Positions 52,876 to 62,328 of a stretch of 64,000 nucleotides of DNA are shown in pieces. The stretch comes from Chitinophagaceae bacterium (GTDB lineage: Bacteria; Bacteroidota; Bacteroidia; Chitinophagales; Chitinophagaceae), in contig JADKKA010000018.1 of assembly GCA_016720745.1 (NCBI GenBank), positions 62,001 through 126,000 on the forward strand, written 5' to 3'. The translations under genes and the position numbers were made by a program. The notes beneath the pieces are model-generated. The model did not search any database, was not told the origin of the DNA, and worked only from the letters and a program-made list of their open reading frames with translations. The stretch's first letter is position 1. Each line of letters starts with the position of its first letter.

Positions 52876-53618
52876 GAGATTTGAATACAAATCCAGGGAA
52901 AAGGATCCTGGTTCTTTTTAAAAAACCGGAAACGGCTGGCAGGTTTTGATAAAATAGTGTAAGATAAACCGGCCAACTCCTCCCAACTGTGATGGAAATA
53001 ATAAGCGGCCATTGCTGGTACACCCGACTCATTAAAATAGCGAATCGTTCTTTCCCTGGCAGCCGCAACATTCTGCTGATCGTAAAAAGGACTATCGAGC
53101 AGGTGCAGCTCCCCACCGGGTTTTAATATTTCCCGGGACCGTTTTATCACATCCTGCAATGATTCAAAATACTGGATGCTGGAAGCAAAAACTATTGCAT
53201 CATATTTTTTACCCTTCAGCTCCGGGTGATCCAGACTTCCATTGATAAAATGAAGATTGGGCTGATTGCCAAAAACTCTTTTCGCCTGTTCCAGTTCTGT
53301 TTCATTGATATCAGTCCCTGTTATTGTATGCTGACGATCTAGAGCCAGAAAATTGGAGAGCCAGCCATTGCCACAGCCGGATTCCAGGATATTCCATGAA
53401 CCTGTTTTATGCTGAAAATACTGCTGTAGTTTTAGTGCCGAGCGTTTCCTGATTTCCCATTCATTGGCATAGCGGTGGGTGGCAGCAATCTTAGGCAGTT
53501 GTTGCAATTCCTGATCAGAATAGATTCTTCCTTCCCTGCTGCGCAAACGGATATAGGCCTGTTCGAATAACAGGTCGGTCTCCCTTCCGTGCTCATATAC
53601 TATTTCTTCTTTCAGCAT
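52872..53618 (-). CDS. Class I SAM-dependent methyltransferase in radical SAM operon
   Basis: 248 residues. An N-terminal helical lid (YSDQELQQLPKIAATHRYANEWEIRKRSA) precedes motif I ILESGCGNGWLSNFLA, motif II TITGTDINETELEQAK and motif IV DAIVFASSIQYFESL. ATG 53618 is preceded by a GTG that would overlap the stop of the first operon gene. The enzyme resembles small-molecule methyltransferases; substrate unknown. Confidence 0.87.
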   Translation of the reverse strand: MLKEEIVYEHGRETDLLFEQAYIRLRSREGRIYSDQELQQLPKIAATHRYANEWEIRKRSALKLQQYFQHKTGSWNILESGCGNGWLSNFLALDRQHTITGTDINETELEQAKRVFGNQPNLHFINGSLDHPELKGKKYDAIVFASSIQYFESLQDVIKRSREILKPGGELHLLDSPFYDQQNVAAARERTIRYFNESGVPAMAAYYFHHSWEELAGLSYTILSKPASRFRFFKKNQDPFPWICIQIS

Positions 53619-53620
53619 CA

Positions 53621-55123
53621 CTAAAATCCCTGTATTTCCGGTTGCCGGTATTTCCAGATCCGTTGCAATAATTTTATTTCCATTGGAAACCGGTAAAAAT
53701 TCGTTTTATAACGCAGCCCCGATAAGAGTCGCATCATATTTCTTTTAGGGCTGTTCAACCGGATATCAGAAGCAGTTGGGTAATACCCGTTCAGAACCGT
53801 TTCGAAATTCCGGATATAGTCAATCATTTCCGGTTTCAGCCAGGGCGTAAGCGGGTTCTTGCGCAGATCAAATTTTTCCCATTGCGGGTTACACCAGTCT
53901 TCCAGTTTTCTAGGATAAACAAAACCGGCCGCTTTTACTTTTTCAAATAATTCCGACCCCTCTGTTGGCACCGGGCTATAGGTATAGAGTACTATCTCCG
54001 TTCGGGGATTTGCTTTTTTAACCTGTTTGATAAAATTGATATCAAAAATGATTTGCTCCCAAACAGCTTCTTCTGTATCGGCGGGCAATCCGAGTACAAA
54101 TGAATATTCCGGGATGATGTCAAATTGTTTCATCCTTTCAGCAAATTGTAAAATCTGCTCTGCGTTTTGTGTACCACCCTTATCCAGTGCCTGCAATACT
54201 TTATCACTCCCGCTTTCTGCACCAAAAAATATCATCCGGCAGCCGGATTCGCGAATTGCCGCAAGGGAAGCATCGCTGAATTTATTCATGGTATCAATCC
54301 GGGCCATGCCCCACCAGTTCATTTGTTCGGGGCGAAGCAGACGGGAAAACTCCACCGCTCTTTTTTCGGAAACAAAAAAGTTATTATCATGAAACTCCAC
54401 TGCATCAGCACCCCATTTGTCTTTTACATACTTGATATCCTTGTACACCAATTCCGCTGATTTTGCTTTCCATCGGGCTTCATAAAGCGGAACCACAGCA
54501 CAGAAAGAACAGGTGAAGGGACAACCAATACTGGAATGATAAGCCATCGTCCTGTTGCCCATCCATGTTTTTCCAAGATAATGCTGGCCCGCAGGATAAA
54601 ACTGATCTACTTTATCATAAGGAAGTGAAGGCAGCGGGTCCTGGTCAAATAAATCTTCTTTGGCTGTTTTAATGACCTTTTCACCGGAGCGGAACACCAG
54701 GTTTTTGATCAGTTCATAAGGCTTGTTATTTTCCAATGCGTCCAGCAATGCAGGAAAAGCATGTTCACCGGCCCCATTAATGACAAAATCCACATCACCC
54801 GATTCCAAAACAATGCCGGCATGATTGGATGGGAAATAGCCACCCCAGATCATGATGGTATGCGGGAACTGTTCCCTGATCTTCCGGGCAATGGGAATGG
54901 CCTGTTTGGTTTGGGGTCCCGGCATCACGGTAAAGCCGATATAGCGGTACTCCCCGGTCCGCAGGTAGGCGGCCAATGCTTCAAAAGGATCCTTTTCCCA
55001 GTTACCATCCACCAATGCCCATTCAAACCGGTTATCAATACTGGCCGCAACCGCCATGATTGAATTCGGAAACCGGTGCTTGGCTTCGGCACTCCTGGGG
55101 TTAAAAAACAGGACCTTGTTCAT
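53621..55123 (-). CDS. B12-binding radical SAM protein (first in operon)
   Basis: 500 residues. Residues 1-150 form a B12-binding-like domain (VLFFNPRSAEAKHRFPNSIM, IMIWGGYFPSNHAG, DFVINGAGEHAFPALL). The radical SAM cluster motif CPFTCSFC has Cys201, Cys205 and Cys208; further on FFGAESGSDKVLQALDKGG and YSFVLGLPADTEE. The family is the same class as the protein at 50351, but the two are clearly different genes. It heads a five-gene operon and is divergent, across 87 bases, from a methyltransferase operon. Confidence 0.88.
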   Translation of the reverse strand: MNKVLFFNPRSAEAKHRFPNSIMAVAASIDNRFEWALVDGNWEKDPFEALAAYLRTGEYRYIGFTVMPGPQTKQAIPIARKIREQFPHTIMIWGGYFPSNHAGIVLESGDVDFVINGAGEHAFPALLDALENNKPYELIKNLVFRSGEKVIKTAKEDLFDQDPLPSLPYDKVDQFYPAGQHYLGKTWMGNRTMAYHSSIGCPFTCSFCAVVPLYEARWKAKSAELVYKDIKYVKDKWGADAVEFHDNNFFVSEKRAVEFSRLLRPEQMNWWGMARIDTMNKFSDASLAAIRESGCRMIFFGAESGSDKVLQALDKGGTQNAEQILQFAERMKQFDIIPEYSFVLGLPADTEEAVWEQIIFDINFIKQVKKANPRTEIVLYTYSPVPTEGSELFEKVKAAGFVYPRKLEDWCNPQWEKFDLRKNPLTPWLKPEMIDYIRNFETVLNGYYPTASDIRLNSPKRNMMRLLSGLRYKTNFYRFPMEIKLLQRIWKYRQPEIQGF

Positions 55124-55210
55124 GACTGATCAAAACGGCTACAGTCAAAGACAAGTTGCCCCGTTGAAGCAGCTGAATAATATTATTTTTAATGCCTGGG
55201 AACAATAAAC

Positions 55211-55933
55211 ATGAAATTCAGCATAAGACAACTTTTCAGACAGGCAAGGGTAAAAAAGCCTGCTGAGGGCTATGATACATGGGCAGGCAGCTATGATGAT
55301 CAGCCTCATAATCTGATCCTTCACCTGGACCGGGAAATACTAAACAATATGCTGCAAGATGTTACAATCCTGAACCGGAAGCTGGCTGATATTGGCTGCG
55401 GTACTGGCCGGCACTGGACCGAATTGTATAAAAGGAATCCTGTTTCCATCACCGGCTTTGATGTATCAACCGGTATGCTTGAAAAACTAAAGCTCAAATT
55501 CCCGGAAGCCCCTGTTTTCCTGGTGAAAGATCATGAGCTAAGTGGCATTGCAACCAATCAGTTTGACTTCCTGCTTTCCACCCTCACCCTGGCCCATATC
55601 AAAAATGCCCGTAAAGCGCTGGAAGAATGGAACAGGGTCTTGCAATCCGGGGGGGAACTGATTTTTACCGATTACCATCCTGATGCCCTGCAGCGAAATG
55701 CCAGCAGGACATTTCATCATCAGGGTAAAACCTATGCGGTGCAAAGTCATGTACACCCGGTAGAACAAATCCGACAAATAGCAGGGCAACTGGGATGGAC
55801 AGAAATCCGATATACAGAACGGAAGATTGATGAGTCCGTGAAAGATTTTTATCTGCAGCAAGGGGCGGAAGCACTGTACCAGCAATACCAGGGAATGCCA
55901 CTGATCTATGGCATCCATTTCAAAAAACAATGA
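55211..55933 (+). CDS. Class I SAM-dependent methyltransferase (type 11)
   Basis: 240 residues with an N-terminal GYDTWAGSYDDQPHNLIL typical of methyltransferase type 11 proteins. Motif I is LADIGCGTGRHWTELY, motif II is ITGFDVSTGML, and the LLSTLTLAHIKNARKALEEW stretch follows. It is the third methyltransferase in this locus and the first gene of a plus-strand operon; its TGA overlaps the next ATG. Substrate unknown. Confidence 0.88.
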   Translation: MKFSIRQLFRQARVKKPAEGYDTWAGSYDDQPHNLILHLDREILNNMLQDVTILNRKLADIGCGTGRHWTELYKRNPVSITGFDVSTGMLEKLKLKFPEAPVFLVKDHELSGIATNQFDFLLSTLTLAHIKNARKALEEWNRVLQSGGELIFTDYHPDALQRNASRTFHHQGKTYAVQSHVHPVEQIRQIAGQLGWTEIRYTERKIDESVKDFYLQQGAEALYQQYQGMPLIYGIHFKKQ

Positions 55934-57063
55934 TGATACTCCGGAATCTACAACTGTATGAGGAGCAGGAAAGAAAAGACCTGCTGATACAGGATGGATC
56001 CATTGCTACTATTACTGCAGCCGGAACACTGAAGAACCCAACAAATATTCCATTCATTGACACGGAGGGGTTAACGGCTTTTCCCGGGTTTATCAATTCA
56101 CACGATCATCTTGATTTTAACCTCTATCCTCAGTTAGGAAAAGGTCCTTATCCGAATTATACTTCATGGGGAAAGGATATTCACCTTCGGCACCGTGACC
56201 TGATTGATACCATACAAAAGATACCGGTGGCACTCAGAACGCAATGGGGTATTTACAAAAATCTGCTGAACGGATGTACCACCGTGGTGGATCATGGCAA
56301 AGAACACAAAGCAGCAGATGAATGGATACAGGTGTTCAGGGCAACCCATTCTTTACATTCCGTCGCCTTTGAAAAAAACTGGAAGCGAAAGCTAAACCAT
56401 CCATTCAGCCGGAAAAAGCCATATGTGATCCATGCAGGGGAGGGAACTGATGAGTTGGCCAGAGCAGAAGCCGGAAAGATCAATCGCGCCAATTACCTGC
56501 GAAAAAAGATAGTGGCGGTACATGCAGTATCAATAGAACCACTGGAGGCCCGCGGCTTTCAGGGCATCGTTTGGTGTCCCTCTTCCAATGAATTTATGTT
56601 TGGAAGAACAGCCCCGATAAACCAGTTAAAACAATTTACCCGCATTGTATTCGGTACTGATTCCACATTAACGGCCGGCTGGGCATTGAAAGAACATCTT
56701 CAAACTGGCCTGAATACCGGTATGGTTCAGCTGCCGGAACTGATTGGTATGCTAAGTTCAGAACCCGCAGCCCTTTGGGGTATGCAACACAAAGGACGCA
56801 TTGCTCCTGGTTTTGATGCAGATATCTGTCTCTATGCTGGTGAAGACCCGGTGAATGGACAACTAATGATGGTGATCCGCCAGGGCCGGGTTTTATTGTA
56901 TCATGCATCACTCGAATCGGCTTTACCCCTGAACGATGACATTCCATACTGCAGGATCCGCTATGCCGGTGAAGAGATCCTGGTGGCTGGTCGCCTTTCT
57001 TCACTGGTTCGGGAAATTCAACAGTATTATCCAACCGCCAATATTCCATTTGAACTGCTTTGA
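55930..57063 (+). CDS. Amidohydrolase family protein
   Basis: 377 residues. Metal-binding motifs of the amidohydrolase superfamily are visible: FINSHDHLDF (His58 and His60), VIHAGEGTDE, VHAVS and GTDSTLT (Asp). The composite N-terminal beta-sandwich and the IAPGFDADICLYAGEDP ending place it with cytosine-deaminase-like hydrolases. It starts within the methyltransferase stop (ATGATG) and ends overlapping the glycosyltransferase start. A hydrolase among glycan genes may deacylate or deaminate a precursor; the exact reaction is unknown. Confidence 0.82.
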   Translation: MMILRNLQLYEEQERKDLLIQDGSIATITAAGTLKNPTNIPFIDTEGLTAFPGFINSHDHLDFNLYPQLGKGPYPNYTSWGKDIHLRHRDLIDTIQKIPVALRTQWGIYKNLLNGCTTVVDHGKEHKAADEWIQVFRATHSLHSVAFEKNWKRKLNHPFSRKKPYVIHAGEGTDELARAEAGKINRANYLRKKIVAVHAVSIEPLEARGFQGIVWCPSSNEFMFGRTAPINQLKQFTRIVFGTDSTLTAGWALKEHLQTGLNTGMVQLPELIGMLSSEPAALWGMQHKGRIAPGFDADICLYAGEDPVNGQLMMVIRQGRVLLYHASLESALPLNDDIPYCRIRYAGEEILVAGRLSSLVREIQQYYPTANIPFELL

Positions 57064-58175
57064 GCCGGCTAAAATTCATAGAAGTCAATTTTCATTGTCA
57101 CGCTGACATGAGCAACCCGGAAGCGGTGATTGAAAAACATCGTCAGCCTAATCTCTATGCAAACGAATTAAAGAAAGAAGCGGATGTTGTAATGGTGAAA
57201 CATCTTCGCTTCAATGGCGAACGTGTAGCCAATGGTATTCGCTACCGTTTTTTTGAGCGTTCCAATCGTTTTTGGAATCTCCCGGGTCCCACCCTCCGAT
57301 TTATTGCTGCCGAAAAGCCTGATCTTGTTTTGGTTCGCGGATTCATTTTCCCCCTGCAGGTAATGGCACTACGGAGAAAACTGGGACCTGCACCGGTTAT
57401 TTTATTACAGCACCAGGCAGATCATCCTTTCCGGAGAAAAAAAATTATCCAGCAATTAGCCGACCGTTCTGTCAATGGTTATTTATTCAGTGCGAAGGAC
57501 ATGGCGGCACCTTGGTTAAGTGCAGGCATTATCCGGGATCCCAACAAATGTTTTCTGTGTCCTCCGGCATCTTCTCAATTTGATGTAAAAGATAAATCCG
57601 AATCTCGTGCTAAAACAGGAATGGGAGATGGCAAACAATTTCTATGGGTCGGCCGTCTCAATGTCAATAAAGATCCGTTTACGGTACTCGAAGCCTTTGA
57701 AAAATACTTTGAAGGCAGGGCTGATGAAAAATTATACATGATCTTTCAGGAATTTGATTTACTGGAAGCGGTACAACAAAGGATCCGGCAACATCCGCTG
57801 CTTTCAAAACAGGTTTTATTGATTGGAAAAAAAGATCATGCGGCATTAGAAGACTGGTACAATAGTGCCGATTATTATATATCAGCAAGTCATTATGAAA
57901 GTTTTGGGTTTGCCCCAATGGAAGCCATCGCCTGCGGGTGTGTACCAATAATGAGCAATATTCCCGCCTCCATTCAGCTGGTACAACAGGGTAAACTGGG
58001 ATACTTATTTGAAAAAGGAAACAGTGTGGGTTTGTACCGGGTACTTTGTTCTCTCGATCATACTGATCATCCCGTTCGATCAGCTGCCTGCCGGGATTTT
58101 TTCAGCAAAGAGTTGTCGCCCGCTGCCATTGCTTCCCGGCTCCTGCAAATTGCCGGCAGTGTGAAAACCAAATAA
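57060..58175 (+). CDS. GT4-type glycosyltransferase
   Basis: 371 residues with a GT-B fold. The N-terminal domain begins KFIEVNFHCHADMSNPEAV, which is why TTG 57060 is chosen over ATG 57108. The C-terminal domain has FLWVGRLNVNKDPFTVLEAF, YYISASHYESFGFAPMEAIACG and VPIMSNIPAS, the classical GT4 signature with the E-x7-E-like nucleotide-sugar contact. TTG overlaps the amidohydrolase stop by three bases, so translation is coupled. Its last 96 bases overlap the convergent gene. Confidence 0.85.
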   Translation: MSRLKFIEVNFHCHADMSNPEAVIEKHRQPNLYANELKKEADVVMVKHLRFNGERVANGIRYRFFERSNRFWNLPGPTLRFIAAEKPDLVLVRGFIFPLQVMALRRKLGPAPVILLQHQADHPFRRKKIIQQLADRSVNGYLFSAKDMAAPWLSAGIIRDPNKCFLCPPASSQFDVKDKSESRAKTGMGDGKQFLWVGRLNVNKDPFTVLEAFEKYFEGRADEKLYMIFQEFDLLEAVQQRIRQHPLLSKQVLLIGKKDHAALEDWYNSADYYISASHYESFGFAPMEAIACGCVPIMSNIPASIQLVQQGKLGYLFEKGNSVGLYRVLCSLDHTDHPVRSAACRDFFSKELSPAAIASRLLQIAGSVKTK

Positions 58176-59216
58176 GCCACCCAGTTTTTCGGTCATGGCC
58201 TTTACCGGGTATTCATTAACCGGCTCAGGAACTGTATATTGTTCCAGCAGCTCCAGACTCTGGTTGATCATTTCCAATTTAGAGGGGACCGTAATGCTGT
58301 TTAGCATATTTTTTTTCATCGGCTGCGTAAACCGGATCACATAGGCCCCGGCCAGCAGCGCTTCTGTACACACACATCCAAAACCTTCATACAATGATGG
58401 ATGCAGAAAAATTTTAGCCCGTTGCATATACTGCAATACATCCGGATAGGGTAATTCACCGGTGAAACGTATGTTATCTTTTAATCCCAGTGTGGCTGCT
58501 CTCTGTTGCAGGGATGCTTCTTCAGGCCCGCTGCCGCATAAAACAGCTTTTACAGAAGGAATACTTTGCTTAATGGCAAATACCAGTTCCAGAAAAATAC
58601 TGTATTGCTTTAAAGGAATCAGTGATCCCACGGCCAGCAGATCAATGTCTTTTTCGGGAGGGGGCGATTGATATAACTGTTCATCCGGACCGAATGGAAT
58701 TACATGCAAGGGGCGTATACCATGTTCCTGATAAAAATGTTCCTGGATAAAATCGGACACAGCGATTAATCTTTCCGCCGGGATTTTCAATGCTGCAGGA
58801 AACGGGTTATCCTGATTGGCGTCCTGTCCCGCAATCCAGCAAAAATGCGGGAGCTGATACTTTGCCGATATCATTTCAGCAGCCCTGGCGGCTTCTCCAT
58901 ACCAAAGGCTCAGTATTCCGGCAATGGATTCCTGTTTGCATAAACGGTCCAGCTCCTGCTTTACTTTATATCGCAAGATCCGCTTGGCAATTCCGCTTCT
59001 GTTGCAACCTCCCATGGCGTAAACCGGAATTCCCTCCCATACATACTTTTTTTGCTGATAGGGATATTGCAGACTGACGATGATGATTTTTAAACCGGGA
59101 AAACTGCTTTTCAATTGACGTACAAAACACTGGAACCAGGGTAAACAGGTACTGTCTGATTCATTTTCCGGAAAGCCCGGTGTAAGCAGGATCAATGATG
59201 ATGCTTTTGCCGGCAT
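58080..59216 (-). CDS. GT4-type glycosyltransferase
   Basis: 378 residues from ATG 59216 (MPAKASSLILLTPGFPENESD). GT-B fold: nucleotide-binding half with LLAVGSLIPLKQYSIFLELV, LCGSGPEEASL, IRFTGELPYPDVL and FLHPSLYEGFGCVCTEALLAG. The final 32 residues (GLFGFHTAGNL onward) lie antisense to the convergent glycosyltransferase and do not look conserved, as though the original stop was lost. A longer in-frame reading upstream has no support. It starts eight bases after the GT2 stop. Confidence 0.83.
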   Translation of the reverse strand: MPAKASSLILLTPGFPENESDSTCLPWFQCFVRQLKSSFPGLKIIIVSLQYPYQQKKYVWEGIPVYAMGGCNRSGIAKRILRYKVKQELDRLCKQESIAGILSLWYGEAARAAEMISAKYQLPHFCWIAGQDANQDNPFPAALKIPAERLIAVSDFIQEHFYQEHGIRPLHVIPFGPDEQLYQSPPPEKDIDLLAVGSLIPLKQYSIFLELVFAIKQSIPSVKAVLCGSGPEEASLQQRAATLGLKDNIRFTGELPYPDVLQYMQRAKIFLHPSLYEGFGCVCTEALLAGAYVIRFTQPMKKNMLNSITVPSKLEMINQSLELLEQYTVPEPVNEYPVKAMTEKLGGLFGFHTAGNLQEPGSNGSGRQLFAEKIPAGS

Positions 59217-59224
59217 GTATAAAT

Positions 59225-60037
59225 TTATCGGGCTGCTGTTTGAGTTTCGGTCTCTCTGATTCCTGAAAGGGGAGTTGTTTTCCGCTTCAATCTTTGCAGC
59301 CGGTATAATTTGCTGTACTTCAAAAAAACCTGGTTGGCTGATTGGGCAGCAATCACCAGTCCGTCGGCACCATCGAGAAACCCTCTCCTGAAGACATATC
59401 CATTGAGAAATGCCCAAAGGGGATGGATCAGCAATTTGTACCAGTTGCTTCTTTTTCCCGCAGCATATAGTGAAGCTGCTGCAATCGAACTGAGCCGGTT
59501 ATGCTGCCAGACCAGGTCCTCTGGACTATTGAATGAATAGTGTAATATTTCTCCCTTCAGAGGTGTAATCGTAGTATTGGGTTCGGGAATCACTTTATCA
59601 TGTGGATTCAATCCGCCCCATTGCGCGATTCTTCTGTCAAATAATCTTAATTTTTTATCAGGATACCAAAGCCCGTGACGAATAAAATGTCCGCAATAAG
59701 CAGTACAGCGGTTCATGGAATAAGCCCGGCTGTGTAAGGTATCCCTCACAGCAAGTATTGATGCCGTTAGTTCGGCATCCAATGCCTCATCTGCATCCAG
59801 GCTCAGGATATAATCATGTGAGGCCAGTGCAATGGCTGCATTCTTCTGACCAATATAACCCCTGAATTTTTCCTGGTAAACAATGGCCCCGCAACTCCTC
59901 GCCAGCTCCACAGTATGATCGGTTGAATAAGAATCCAGGATAATGATCTCATCAGCAACAGGCTTTACAGACTCAATACACCTGACGATATTGAGTGCCT
60001 CATTATAAGTGATAATAACTGCTGAGATTTTATACAT
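59225..60037 (-). CDS. GT2-type glycosyltransferase (WaaE-like)
   Basis: 270 residues with a GT-A fold. The start ISAVIITYNEALNIVRCIESV and the metal-binding LSLDADEALD (DxD-like acids) are clear, followed by LFDRRIAQWGGLNPHDKV. The whole outline matches the WaaE/lipopolysaccharide core group of inverting glycosyltransferases. It is 14 bases after the O-antigen ligase-like gene and is probably transcribed with it. Confidence 0.88.
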   Translation of the reverse strand: MYKISAVIITYNEALNIVRCIESVKPVADEIIILDSYSTDHTVELARSCGAIVYQEKFRGYIGQKNAAIALASHDYILSLDADEALDAELTASILAVRDTLHSRAYSMNRCTAYCGHFIRHGLWYPDKKLRLFDRRIAQWGGLNPHDKVIPEPNTTITPLKGEILHYSFNSPEDLVWQHNRLSSIAAASLYAAGKRSNWYKLLIHPLWAFLNGYVFRRGFLDGADGLVIAAQSANQVFLKYSKLYRLQRLKRKTTPLSGIRETETQTAAR

Positions 60038-60051
60038 AATTACCGGATACT

Positions 60052-61377
60052 TTATTGTATCGCAGGAAGGGGTTCGGTGGTTGTCCGGGAGGAAAGATGT
60101 TTAGAGAGGATGAGGGCAAAAACCGGCAGAAAGCTGAAAAAAACTAACCCATATTGTGTTTCAAAGCAGGATTCTGTTCCGCTAAACAGTAAAAGGCTGA
60201 TGACCGTCATGGTGATCAGGGTCTTTTTTTCTTTAACTGCCAAATACAGCAGACTACCGCATATCATCAAAAATAACAGCACTGCAACCAGGCCACCGGT
60301 GAGCATGGATTGTAATAGTTGATTATGTGTATTATAAGCCAGGTATCCCAAATCATCTGTTCCAGGCTGCCCCTGGTACAAATGCCGTTGTATGAACTGA
60401 TCCTGTAAGCCAGCCTTCCCCTTTTCTTCCCCTAATCCTGTCAACCAGGCCTGTTTTTCACTCAGTATTGTTGGTACCAGTTTCCATTGCAGATAACGAA
60501 ACTGGAGGCCGTTTAAATAATCGGCTTCATCAAACTGTTCCCGGTCCAGACTGGCCCAGTCTGTTTGTACAATTTCCCTGAACCGGTTGCTGACCGGGTT
60601 TTTAGTGAATGCGATTAGCAACAGGGGAACCAGGAGCAATAGTAGCCACCCCAGTTTCTTTTTACCGGTTTTATTCTTCAGGAAATAATAAACAAGATAC
60701 ACTACCCAGCAAAACAAGATTAGTTTGGAAGCAAGCAGGACCAGTATCAGCGAAAAGAAAACTGTCAGTATCCCATCCAATTTTTTCCCGGGTAAAAAAT
60801 TAAATCCTGTTCCGTATTCCAGTATATAAACCAGGGAAAAGAATAACAGGAAGGAAAAAAATACCGCATGCTGGTTTAGCGGACTCACCAGATCATGATA
60901 AAAGAAAATGGTTTCCTGTCCTGTACGTATCCAGGTATTTACATCTATCAGCAGGCAATACAAACAGGCGGCCAGCAGGAGTAAAACAAAATACTGCATC
61001 AGTCTTTTCAATTGTTTGCTACCCACAAAGCCCGTAAATGAAACCGCAACAGGTACCAGTACCAGGGCTGATTTCATTTCCAACTGTGATCGCATGACGG
61101 TTGTATTGTCCTTCAGTAAAAGATTAATCACCGTATATAAAAAATATAAAAGGCAACTAATCAAAAAAGGACTAAGGCTGGATCTGAAAAGAAGGGAAAC
61201 GGCTTTCTTTTTATAGCAGGCAAGTCCCGTGATCAGCAATAATCCGGTACTGATACTGCTGACGGCCCTGAAATGGAAAATCATTCCTGTAAAGAAGCAT
61301 AGCACCCAAAGCGAAAACAGGGTTTTTATAATGGACCCATTTTCCCTTTGCAAAGTCATATCGCTTTGGGGTATCAC
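60052..61377 (-). CDS. O-antigen ligase/Wzy-family membrane protein
   Basis: 441 residues with about eleven transmembrane helices and a large periplasmic loop (about 265-340). The region TNTHNQLLQSMLTGGLVAVLLF is typical of O-antigen ligase and Wzy proteins, which join or polymerise undecaprenyl-linked oligosaccharides. The GTG at 61377 overlaps the Wzz stop by four bases; an ATG at 61359 is an alternative start. The truncated protein at the right edge may be a second member of the same functional class. Confidence 0.82.
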   Translation of the reverse strand: MIPQSDMTLQRENGSIIKTLFSLWVLCFFTGMIFHFRAVSSISTGLLLITGLACYKKKAVSLLFRSSLSPFLISCLLYFLYTVINLLLKDNTTVMRSQLEMKSALVLVPVAVSFTGFVGSKQLKRLMQYFVLLLLAACLYCLLIDVNTWIRTGQETIFFYHDLVSPLNQHAVFFSFLLFFSLVYILEYGTGFNFLPGKKLDGILTVFFSLILVLLASKLILFCWVVYLVYYFLKNKTGKKKLGWLLLLLVPLLLIAFTKNPVSNRFREIVQTDWASLDREQFDEADYLNGLQFRYLQWKLVPTILSEKQAWLTGLGEEKGKAGLQDQFIQRHLYQGQPGTDDLGYLAYNTHNQLLQSMLTGGLVAVLLFLMICGSLLYLAVKEKKTLITMTVISLLLFSGTESCFETQYGLVFFSFLPVFALILSKHLSSRTTTEPLPAIQ

Positions 61378-62222
61378 AGATGACTGGCGGCTGACCTGTT
61401 TTTAAGTTTTTTCAGGAGGCTGCTTAGTAAAGCAAAGGCAATGGCCAGAGACATGCATACAAAAACGCCAATGAAGAGCCAGGGTAATAGTTTGGGATTA
61501 TCAGGTTTATTGAACTGACTGAATCCCTGCAATACATATACGGCACTGGTGAAACGCAGGCTTTCCTGGTAGCCCAGCAGCTTTTCATGCATTTCGATCA
61601 GTTGCCGGTTGATACTGGTGCCATCAATAATTACTGAGGAAGAACTGTGTCCATAACCGCCGATAAGGGCTTCCATATTTTTTTTAGTGGAATCCAGTTT
61701 GCTGATCTCTTCCCGGGTTCTGATGATCAGCTCGGTTAGGTTCGCTTTTTTTATTTCCAGCCGCTGTTTGATATAACTCCCTTTATCAAAACCATTGAGG
61801 AGGGCTGATTGAAGGCTGTCCAGTATGGATTGATCAGTTACAATAGCATCAATAGTAAAACCGTTGGGGTTGGTGGGTGTAAATGCCTGTTGTATTTCTT
61901 TTGCGGTCAGGCCCTTGGTACGATAAAGTATCTCCGGCCCGCACCCCAATGCCTGTGCCAAACTGCTGTATTCCTGTTGCTTTAATAATTTATTCCAGTT
62001 ATTGACGATCTGAATCTGTTCGGGATTGGTCAGGATATTGGAATGCAGTACCAGTCTTGATTTATAGGTCACCGGTATTACTTTACTGTACATGAACCAG
62101 CCACCCACAATGCCGGCAAGCAGGGCTGTCAGGAAAATCCATTTGAACTGACGAAAGAACCGGATGCCTCTTTCCAGTAATCGCAACAGGTCGATCTCCT
62201 CTGTTGGTTGTGGGGTGGTCAT
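61374..62222 (-). CDS. Wzz-type chain length determinant
   Basis: 282 residues with a short cytoplasmic start (TTPQPTEEIDLLRLLERG), a helix at about 28-46, a periplasmic domain with coiled-coil character (about 50-245) and a second helix at about 248-268 ending in a basic tail. This is the layout of Wzz/LPS polysaccharide co-polymerases, which set the number of repeat units. No kinase domain is fused to it. It is coupled to the ligase-like gene and divergent from the flippase. Confidence 0.85.
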   Translation of the reverse strand: MTTPQPTEEIDLLRLLERGIRFFRQFKWIFLTALLAGIVGGWFMYSKVIPVTYKSRLVLHSNILTNPEQIQIVNNWNKLLKQQEYSSLAQALGCGPEILYRTKGLTAKEIQQAFTPTNPNGFTIDAIVTDQSILDSLQSALLNGFDKGSYIKQRLEIKKANLTELIIRTREEISKLDSTKKNMEALIGGYGHSSSSVIIDGTSINRQLIEMHEKLLGYQESLRFTSAVYVLQGFSQFNKPDNPKLLPWLFIGVFVCMSLAIAFALLSSLLKKLKNRSAASHL

Positions 62223-62328
62223 GCAATAAGCTTTTCTTTCTCAATCGGTTTCCAGGGCAAAAGGGTTGTTTCCCTACAGAAATATTCTGCTTTAGCGGCC
62301 GGGCAGCTTATTATCTTCGTAAGGAATC

